From NCBI RefSeq assembly GCF_900156315.1, contig NZ_FTNI01000002.1:62001-126000 (forward strand): a DNA stretch of 64,000 nucleotides. The letters are read 5' to 3'. Numbering within the stretch: the stretch's first letter is position 1; each line of letters starts with the position of its first letter. The position numbers and the translations under genes are program-made. The notes beneath the pieces are model-generated. The model was not told the origin of the DNA, did not search any database, and saw only the letters and a list, made by a program, of their open reading frames with translations. Below, one piece after another: positions 36,901 through 42,611 of this stretch. Source of the stretch: Microbispora rosea (lineage in GTDB: Bacteria > Actinomycetota > Actinomycetes > Streptosporangiales > Streptosporangiaceae).

Positions 36901-37009
36901 CGGCGACCTCGGGCAGTTCGCGGCGCGCTACGAGCGGTTCGCCCGCAGATACTGCCCCTGGGACGACGGGCACGCCTCGGCGCGCGTGGTCGCGCGCCTG
37001 CGGCCATGA
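33977..37009 (+). CDS. bimodular glycosyltransferase: degenerate GT2 plus intact TagF-like domain
   Basis: 1010 residues, starting 56 bp after its paralogue. Module 1 keeps the GT2 frame (LSVVVPLHGGEEHAEECLESLRDQTLDDLEVILV, PGTARNAGATFATGRYLAF), but VDDGS is VGRPQ (~55) and the DxD region is ADPGS (~99), so nucleotide-sugar binding should be lost. Module 2 has all CDP-glycerol glycerophosphotransferase motifs: QTWHGTPLKRLGLDLDD (~753), SGYPRNDVLF (~814), YAPTWRDDDT (~845), TDYSSAMFDFACTGRP (~917). It should transfer a polyol-phosphate or sugar-phosphate from a CDP-activated donor. A short repeat (PQPDPVGPQPDPGG) lies in the linker. Stop overlaps the next start (ATGA). Confidence 0.87.
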   Translation: MGMDRWRDTARRHPDGVTVPVRLSVVVPLHGGEEHAEECLESLRDQTLDDLEVILVGRPQGLRPPDHRFTLLTLGDGGDDPGTARNAGATFATGRYLAFADPGSVVPADAYRALVGALDHTGSDLACGRIRTWTPHAWDRTPVPAQKARLRTHITRHQKLLDEPRAGGTVFRREFWNRHGFAFTAGLGEDFPVTIPAHVLSTSADVLGDVVCLTRGSRTSADPLRRLEAMLEVSDLLARRAPQLRTAYDLRLAEGPDLAAVLDAVRDRVPDRLAEVLGRLGRLDPGAVERLPVLRRLQIHFAAHGMTGELAELRTFAASEIRHRGVLRRGLRPRRWYLDYPFRRDPRLPRSLFDATRDLRLVACVDDVRHADGRIALTGHAYIAHLDSGRSRIELWLQRGEERITLPVQRTRRPDVTADSRQSVACHDDSGFETVIALDTLPAGRWALHARVRARGVIRAGRATGAPGERVFDAGNVRVSLTRDRGLTLGPRAGGGPQPDPVGPQPDPGGLVSTVGRTESGGTISAVRWTESGELVLEGTGRCAADRIVLECGAERHSWPVRRDEATWTAVIGRTAEGLPLRSGTWRVLALSPAGGDERVRVSPALIADPPRPRVTGFHETAVRTSRDGDLSLAVRPALGPHERGPYATRRRRAAAPRRTALRNAAVFDSYGGGQYSCNPRAVSEELARRHPDMEIVWVTRDGQFTVPPGVRLVLFGSREHEEALRTSRFVVANRRTQPGWYRKPRGQTVVQTWHGTPLKRLGLDLDDMPSAQRVPRDELARQVATWDLLLSPSPFATSALRGAFGYEGEVLESGYPRNDVLFDPARGRAVRRRLGLPDGRRVILYAPTWRDDDTTGRLALDPVRAAGALGDDDVLLVRTHYLVARDMTIPDGDRIHDVSTFPDMADLLAAADVLVTDYSSAMFDFACTGRPMVFFAHDLERYRDEVRGFYFDFEAEAPGPVLRTGDDVLDVLRHGDLGQFAARYERFARRYCPWDDGHASARVVARLRP

Positions 37010-38685
37010 CCCGCCCTGCCCGGCAGGCCGCCGGCGGCCGTCCGCTCCGCCGTACGGCCGAGGCGCCGTCGCGGCGCGTCGCGCCCGCGACAGCCGCGGG
37101 GCGTCCCGCCGAGGCGCCCGAGCGGCCCGCCCGGCTGGACCGGCCCTCCGTCGTGATCGTCGTGCCCGCCCTTCTCGCGCTGGCGGCCGGGCTGTGGGAC
37201 CTCGGCGGGCCGCCGCCGTGGCGGGACGAGGCGGCCACCGTCAGCGCGGCCGGCCGCACCCTTCCCCAGCTGGCGCACCTGCTGCAGTCGGTCGACGCGG
37301 TGCACGGCCTGTATTACGCGCTGATGCACATGGTCGCGGGGCTGTCCGGCACCGCCGAGGTGGCGCTGCGGATCCCGTCCGTCGTCGCGGGCGCGCTGGC
37401 GGCCGCGGGGACCGGCGCGATCGGCCGCGCGCTCGGCGCGCCCCGGGCAGGCCTCTACGGCGGTGCGCTGCTGGCCCTCATGCCCATCTTCTCCAGGTAT
37501 GTCCAGGAGGCCCGTCCGTACGCGATGACGGCGGCGGCGGCCGTCGGCGTGACTCTGCTGCTGCTGCGCCTGCTGCGCTCGCCCACGTCGGCGGTCCTGG
37601 CGGCGTACGCGGCGGCGCTGACCGTGCTCGCCTACCTCAACCTGTTCGCGTTCCTGCTGGTGGGGGCGCACGGCCTCGCCGTGATCCTGTCGAGGGGCCC
37701 GCTGCTGCGGTGGGCGTGCGCGGCGGCACCGGCCCTGGCGGCCGTGGCGCCGCTGGCCTGGCTCGGCTCCCGGCAGAGCGCGCAGGTGGGGTGGATTCCC
37801 CGGCCGGACGCGGCCGATGTCGGCGGCCTCGCCGTCCAGCTGTCCGGCGACCTCGGCGGGGCGACGGGACCCGGAGTGGCCCCCCTGACCTGGGCGCTCG
37901 CGCTCTTCGGCCTCGGGTATGCCGCGGTCGCGGGCGTCCGCCGGGCGCACGCGGCCCGCCGCGCCGAAAGCCCCGCGGACAACCCGGCAGCAGAGCCCGC
38001 TGGGAAGCGTGCCGAGGCTCCCGCTGAAGAGCGTGCGCAGACGCCGGCCGCGCTCGTGCGGCTGACGCTGCCGTGGCTGCTCGTGCCTGCTCTGGTGCTG
38101 CTCGTGGCCTCGTGGGCCGTCCATCCCGTGTACGTGTTCCGCTACGTCTTCTGCTGCGTCCCCGCGGCGGCGCTGCTCGCCGGGGCGGGCCTGGCCGCGC
38201 TGCCCCCCGGTCTCGCCGCCGCCGTGCTGACCGCCTGGCTCGGCCTGTCGGTTCCCGGACAGCTCGCCACACGGGGGCCCGACGGCAGGCAGGACGATCC
38301 GCGGCCGGTCATGGCGCTGCTGGCGGCGGAGGCGAAGCCGGGGGACGGGGTGCTGTTCGTCCCCGCCAAGGTCAGGAAGTACGAAGCGGTCTACCCGTCG
38401 GTTCTCGGCAGGCTCCGCGACGTGGCGCTGGCCCGGTCACCCGAGCGGGACGGCAGCTTCCCGGGCCGCGAGGTGGGCCCCCGGGTACTCGCCGCCCGCC
38501 TCGACAGCCTGCACACGCTCTGGGTGGTCGGCCACACGGGCAAGAACGCGCTGCCCGCCCGCAGGCGCGCCCTGGTCGCCCGTTCGTTCGCCCCGGCAGG
38601 CCGCTGGACCTTCCGCGGCCTGTTCGTGGACAGGTACGACCTGCGGCCCGCTCACCGCTCGAACGGCGCCGGGGTGGGGAAGTAG
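37006..38685 (+). CDS. polytopic GT-C glycosyltransferase (GT39/GT83-like)
   Basis: 559 residues. The ATG overlaps the previous stop (ATGA), so translation is coupled. After a basic, Ala/Arg-rich cytoplasmic N-terminus (~1-45) the first helix (VVIVVPALLALAAGLWDL) leads to PPPWRDEAATVSAA. The acidic DE pair in the first outer loop is the catalytic signature of polyprenyl-phosphate-sugar-dependent GT-C enzymes. Roughly ten further helices follow, with an Ala/Glu/Pro-rich cytoplasmic loop at ~325-350 and an extracytoplasmic tail. It likely adds sugars to the wall glycopolymer or a protein on the outer face of the membrane. The end overlaps the convergent Stealth gene by 34 bp. Confidence 0.83.
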   Translation: MTRPARQAAGGRPLRRTAEAPSRRVAPATAAGRPAEAPERPARLDRPSVVIVVPALLALAAGLWDLGGPPPWRDEAATVSAAGRTLPQLAHLLQSVDAVHGLYYALMHMVAGLSGTAEVALRIPSVVAGALAAAGTGAIGRALGAPRAGLYGGALLALMPIFSRYVQEARPYAMTAAAAVGVTLLLLRLLRSPTSAVLAAYAAALTVLAYLNLFAFLLVGAHGLAVILSRGPLLRWACAAAPALAAVAPLAWLGSRQSAQVGWIPRPDAADVGGLAVQLSGDLGGATGPGVAPLTWALALFGLGYAAVAGVRRAHAARRAESPADNPAAEPAGKRAEAPAEERAQTPAALVRLTLPWLLVPALVLLVASWAVHPVYVFRYVFCCVPAAALLAGAGLAALPPGLAAAVLTAWLGLSVPGQLATRGPDGRQDDPRPVMALLAAEAKPGDGVLFVPAKVRKYEAVYPSVLGRLRDVALARSPERDGSFPGREVGPRVLAARLDSLHTLWVVGHTGKNALPARRRALVARSFAPAGRWTFRGLFVDRYDLRPAHRSNGAGVGK

Positions 38686-40232
38686 GCCTCCAGGAACCGC
38701 GCCAGCAGCGCGTCCTGCTCGATCGTCGTGGGGGCGGTGTCGTTGAGGCAGAACACGTCGTGTCTGCGCCGGGCCAGCATCCGGCGCAGCTTGACCGGCG
38801 TCTTCGGCAGCGACAGGTCGACATAGGTGTAGTCGACCGTGCCGGGGACCGCCCGCCCGCTCAGGTAGCCGTAGTAGTGCGCCAGTGAGGACACCACCGA
38901 GATGTCCCGTGACGTGCGGAACCTGCTGCGGGCGGTCGCCGTGAACTCCGTCGCGAACCGCCCCTCCAGCTCGTACATGACCGACCGGCGCAGCGCGTAG
39001 GGCACGTGCTTGAGCTTCTGGGTGATGGTGCGGCCGGTCAGGTTCTCCAGGATGCGCCGGTTGTTCATGCCGGCGGCGTGTACCGGGGACTCCTCGGTCT
39101 CCGGCACGCCGAAGGGCACGTGGACGGTGCTGGGGAAGAAGCGGGTGATGCCGTTGCCCTCGAAGAACGTCCGGGGAGCGAGCGGCCGGCCCAGGAAGAA
39201 GTCGTCGTTGAAATACAGGAAGTGCTCGCTGAGCCCGTCGATGTGGTGCAGCTGCGTCTCGATGGCGTGGGAGTTGAACACCGGCAGCACCGACGGGTCG
39301 GTGAAGATCTCCTTGTGGTCGACCACCGCGACCATCGGGTGCGTGGTGTCGAGCCAGGGCGGCGTCTGACCGTCGGTGACGATCCAGATCCGGTTGATCC
39401 AGGGGGCGTACATCAGCAGGGAGCGCAGCGAGTAACGCAGCTCGTCCCTGCTGGTGAACCGGGCCTCCGTGGTCGCCATCTCGCTCGGCGCGGCGCCGGT
39501 GCGCAGCGCCTCGGCGCGTTCGGCCTGGTGCCGGCGCGCCCGCCAGGCCGGGTCGGCGCCGTCCACCCATGTGTAGACGACGTCGATCGGGAAGTCGATG
39601 TCGTCCAGCAGCCGCCGGACGAACTCGGGCCGGGTGCGGTAGGCGCGGGCCCTGCGGGCGGCGCACGCCAGCGGAGTGAACAGCTCCTCGCCGCCGTCCA
39701 CGTCAGGGCCTTCGGCGGGGACGCGGTCGCAGGCGGGGTTCGGCCTCGGGGCGACCAGCTCGTCACCCTCCCGGGCCCAGAACTCCAGGTCGCATCCGTG
39801 CTCCGGGCCGAGTGTCAGCGTGCGCGACGGACTGGCGAAATACATCGCCAGCCGCACGACCTTGGCGTCGCCGAGCAGCGCGGCCGCGCGCCGCACCGGG
39901 CGCATCCGGCCCGCGTCCGCCTGACGTGCCCGCGCGCCCTGCCTGCCGTACGGCTGCCGCGCCGCGAACAGCGGATGACGGCCGGCCGCGAGCGCGGCGA
40001 GCGCGCGTGTGCGGTCGTCCTCGGGCACGGCGATCACCGGCGGCCGGTTGGGCAGCGGGCGCACGCAGAAGTACGGCACATCCGCCTCGCCCAGCAGCGC
40101 GCACACCACGTCCAGCGTTTCACGCTGGGCCTGCAGCGGACCCGCGTCCGCGCGGATGAGAGCGGCACGCGGTGCGGGCTCCCATGACGGCAGCCGCCCC
40201 TGCAGCCGCCGGTACAACGTGACAACGGGCAT
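38652..40232 (-). CDS. Stealth-family sugar-phosphate transferase
   Basis: 526 residues from the ATG at 40232 (GGGGGAG upstream). The four Stealth conserved regions are visible: CR1 FPIDVVYTWVDGADPAW, CR2 RDELRYSLRSLLMYAPWINRIWIVTDGQTPPWL, CR3 VFNSHAIETQLHHIDGLSEHFLYFNDDFFLG, CR4 DVFCLNDTAP. Stealth enzymes polymerise or transfer hexose-1-phosphate to make phosphodiester-linked capsules or wall polymers (known from meningococcal capsule synthesis). The ~210-residue N-terminal region is family-specific. Convergent to the GT-C gene and divergent from the CDP-alcohol phosphotransferase; it probably works on the same polymer. Confidence 0.93.
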   Translation of the reverse strand: MPVVTLYRRLQGRLPSWEPAPRAALIRADAGPLQAQRETLDVVCALLGEADVPYFCVRPLPNRPPVIAVPEDDRTRALAALAAGRHPLFAARQPYGRQGARARQADAGRMRPVRRAAALLGDAKVVRLAMYFASPSRTLTLGPEHGCDLEFWAREGDELVAPRPNPACDRVPAEGPDVDGGEELFTPLACAARRARAYRTRPEFVRRLLDDIDFPIDVVYTWVDGADPAWRARRHQAERAEALRTGAAPSEMATTEARFTSRDELRYSLRSLLMYAPWINRIWIVTDGQTPPWLDTTHPMVAVVDHKEIFTDPSVLPVFNSHAIETQLHHIDGLSEHFLYFNDDFFLGRPLAPRTFFEGNGITRFFPSTVHVPFGVPETEESPVHAAGMNNRRILENLTGRTITQKLKHVPYALRRSVMYELEGRFATEFTATARSRFRTSRDISVVSSLAHYYGYLSGRAVPGTVDYTYVDLSLPKTPVKLRRMLARRRHDVFCLNDTAPTTIEQDALLARFLEAYFPTPAPFER

Positions 40233-40387
40233 GGTCTCCCCCTCGAACACGGACTGTAACCGATCGGCCACCGGATTGGCGGATGGTTTACGTAGATGGG
40301 GAGGACGGTCAAGAAGCGGCAATGAGATGCCCTCCCTGTTACCGAAGAGCAGGCCAACGGCTACCCGTTGTAGTCATTCTTGCCTGC
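40233..40387. other. divergent region Stealth / CDP-alcohol phosphotransferase
   Basis: 155 bp. CATTCT at 40375-40380 is a plausible -10 element 7 nt before the ATG at 40388, implying a leaderless + strand transcript. No strong dyad was seen. Confidence 0.35.
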
Positions 40388-41290
40388 ATGGGAGGCTTCA
40401 CGCTGGACGACATACTCGCGACGCGCAAGCCGAGAGACTCGTGGTGGACCGTCTTCATGGTCGATCCGCTCGCCTGCCGGCTCGCGCTGCTCGTGGCCAA
40501 TCACACCTCGATCACCCCGAACGGGCTGACCAGACTGTCCATGCTGATCGGCTTCGCCTCGGCGGCGGCCTTCACGGAGGGCATGCTCGTCGCCGGTGCG
40601 GTGCTGTTCTATCTCAGTTTCACGGTCGACTGCATGGACGGCAAGATCGCCAGGCTCAAGGGCACGGGGACGCCCTTCGGCCTGTGGCTCGACTACGTCG
40701 GCGACCGGGTGCGGGTGGTCTGCTGCGCCTTCGGGTGGGGGTTCGGGGAGTACGCCCGCACGGGCGACACGGACGCGGTGCTCGCCGCGGTCGGCGTCGT
40801 GGTGCTCGACCTGTTCCGCTACATCAACGGCCCGCAGCTCAAGCGGGTCAAGGACGCCACCCGCGCGCTGCTCGAGGCGCGGCTGGAGGGGCAGTTCGTC
40901 CTCGCGGAGAGCGTCCTGCGCTCCAGGCCGCGGACCGAGCTGGGGCAGGCCGCCGCGGAGTTCGGCCAGGCCGCCGCCGACGACACCGACGACACCGACC
41001 GCCCGGTGGTCGACCTGCAGAAGGCGTTCCACGCGCGCTTCCCCTGGTATGACCGGTTCCGCGTCTTCCTGACCCGGCACCGGGTGCGCACCCACGTGGT
41101 GAGCGGCATCGAGTTCCACGCCGCGGTCTTCGTCGTGGGCCCGCTGTTCGGTCCCAGGGCCATGGTGCCGGTCGCCGCCGTGTCCGGCGCGCTGCTGCTG
41201 GCGTTCGAGATGAGCCTGGTCTACCGGGTCTGGCTGGCGTCGCGCCAAGTGCCCAGCACCGCCGCCGAGAGAGAGAAGGTCCTTGTCTGA
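40388..41290 (+). CDS. CDP-alcohol phosphatidyltransferase family membrane protein
   Basis: 300 residues. It contains the exact family signature D-x2-DG-x2-AR-x8-G-x3-D-x3-D as DCMDGKIARLKGTGTPFG then LWLDYVGDR (~80-107), with membrane helices on both sides (MLIGFASAAAFTEGMLVAGA, AVLAAVGVVVLDLF, HAAVFVVGPLFG, VPVAAVSGALLLAF). The enzyme moves an alcohol-phosphate from a CDP donor to an acceptor. A ~100-residue hydrophilic insert (~150-235, with QAAAEFGQAAADD) separates the helices, unlike PgsA or PssA housekeeping enzymes. Next to Stealth and TagF-like genes, a polymer-related acceptor is more likely than phospholipid (inference). Confidence 0.85.
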   Translation: MGGFTLDDILATRKPRDSWWTVFMVDPLACRLALLVANHTSITPNGLTRLSMLIGFASAAAFTEGMLVAGAVLFYLSFTVDCMDGKIARLKGTGTPFGLWLDYVGDRVRVVCCAFGWGFGEYARTGDTDAVLAAVGVVVLDLFRYINGPQLKRVKDATRALLEARLEGQFVLAESVLRSRPRTELGQAAAEFGQAAADDTDDTDRPVVDLQKAFHARFPWYDRFRVFLTRHRVRTHVVSGIEFHAAVFVVGPLFGPRAMVPVAAVSGALLLAFEMSLVYRVWLASRQVPSTAAEREKVLV

Positions 41291-41320
41291 CCGGCCTTCT
41301 CGGCCCGATCCACCAACTTG

Positions 41321-41337
41321 TACGGCGTGACGCCGTA
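41321..41337. promoter_or_regulatory. perfect 17-bp dyad upstream of the sulfotransferase
   Basis: TACGGCGT-G-ACGCCGTA, 8-bp arms with one central base, lies 78 bp before the sulfotransferase ATG and 31 bp after the phosphotransferase stop. There is no T tract, so it is more likely a regulator site than a terminator. Confidence 0.5.
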
Positions 41338-41414
41338 GGACCCGCGTCACGAGCCGCGCCCGGGGGCGGGCGGCGGCCTGACGTCCGGAAATTTCACCAC
41401 GGGGGATAGAACTC

Positions 41415-42455
41415 ATGCATTCGGACAGACCTGTCTTCGTCGTCGGCTGCCCGCGCTCCGGCACCACCATGCTGCAGCTCATGCTGCACTCGCACCCGCG
41501 CATCGCGGTCCCGCCCGAGACGCGGTTCCTCGTCCCGGCCTACTTCTCCCGGCGGGCGTACGGCGACATGCGGCTGGCCGACAACAGGCGCAGGCTGGCG
41601 ACCTGGATCGCCGAGGGCCGGACCACGAAGTTCCACGAGCTCGGGCTGAGCCGTCCCGAGTTCGTCCAGGCGGCCATGCTCGGCCCGGGCAGCTTCGGGT
41701 CGGTGATCGGCATGGTCTTCAAGTGCTACGCCGAGCGCTTCGGCAAGCCGCGCTGGGGCGACAAGCGGCCCAGCTACTACCGGCACGTCGAGATGCTGAT
41801 GCGGATGTTCCCCGACGCGCAGTTCGTCCACCTCGTCAGGGACGGCCGCGACTGCGTGGCCTCGCTCAAGCAGATGCCCTGGTACAAGGCGGACGCCGTG
41901 CACGCCATGGCCAACTGGGCCGAGGCGGTCGACTTCGGCCGCCGGCACGCGCGCAAGCTGCCGGCCGACAGCTTCTACGAGCTGCGCTACGAGGACCTCA
42001 CCTCCGACCCGGAGACCGAGCTGAAGAAGCTGTGCGTGTTCCTCGGCGAGGACTACGACCCGGCGATGTGCGAGCCGCGCCACGTGGCCGAACTCGCCGT
42101 GCCCAAGCACAAGGTGTGGCACAGCAACACGCACGAGGACGTGACCACCGCCCACTCGGGCAAGTGGGCCTCTCGGCTGGAGCCCTGGGAGATCTCGCTG
42201 TGCGAGGAGGTGCTCGGCGAGCGGCTCACGGCGTACGGCTACGAGCTGAGCGGCGCGCGCAAGCCCGACCGCGACCAGGTCGCCGCGTTCAAGGCGGCGG
42301 CGGCCAAGCGCCGCGCGGCGCGGCTGCGCAAGTACAACCGCGACCGGCTCACCCGGCTGCGCGAGCCCGGTCCGATCGCCGCGCTGCTGACGGACGGGCA
42401 GCGGCAGCTCGCCGGCCTGCCCCAGCAGCGTTCCTACGAACTGCTCCCCCGCTGA
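41415..42455 (+). CDS. PAPS-dependent sulfotransferase family protein
   Basis: 346 residues. The 5'-phosphosulfate loop RPVFVVGCPRSGTTMLQLMLHSHPRI is at residues ~5-31. The 3'-phosphate motif region is FVHLVRDGRDCVASLKQMPWY (~137), and YELRYEDLTSDPETELKKLCVFLGEDY follows. It transfers sulfate from 3'-phosphoadenylylsulfate to a hydroxyl or amine, here plausibly a glycan or glycolipid made by the neighbouring genes. GGGGGAT lies ahead of the ATG. A palindrome at 41321 may regulate it. No PAPS-synthesis genes lie in the window. Confidence 0.9.
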   Translation: MHSDRPVFVVGCPRSGTTMLQLMLHSHPRIAVPPETRFLVPAYFSRRAYGDMRLADNRRRLATWIAEGRTTKFHELGLSRPEFVQAAMLGPGSFGSVIGMVFKCYAERFGKPRWGDKRPSYYRHVEMLMRMFPDAQFVHLVRDGRDCVASLKQMPWYKADAVHAMANWAEAVDFGRRHARKLPADSFYELRYEDLTSDPETELKKLCVFLGEDYDPAMCEPRHVAELAVPKHKVWHSNTHEDVTTAHSGKWASRLEPWEISLCEEVLGERLTAYGYELSGARKPDRDQVAAFKAAAAKRRAARLRKYNRDRLTRLREPGPIAALLTDGQRQLAGLPQQRSYELLPR

Positions 42456-42542
42456 CAACCCCTCTCGACGATCTCAACCGCCTCGGCGGGGGCCGACCGG
42501 CGCACGACGAGGCGTGTGCGTCTCTCGGCCCCCTGCCCGACA

Positions 42543-42587
42543 CCGAGGGGCCCGATGCCGAGGGGCCCGATGCCGAGGGGCCGCCGC
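42543..42587. repeat. 15-bp tandem repeat between convergent genes
   Basis: Three consecutive units of CCGAGGGGCCCGATG (the third degenerate) lie between the sulfotransferase stop and the end of the ABC permease gene. No ORF with a ribosome site uses it. The rest of 42456-42611 shows nothing recognisable. Confidence 0.8.
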
Positions 42588-42611
42588 GGTCGTGCCGGGC
42601 TCGTGACGTCG

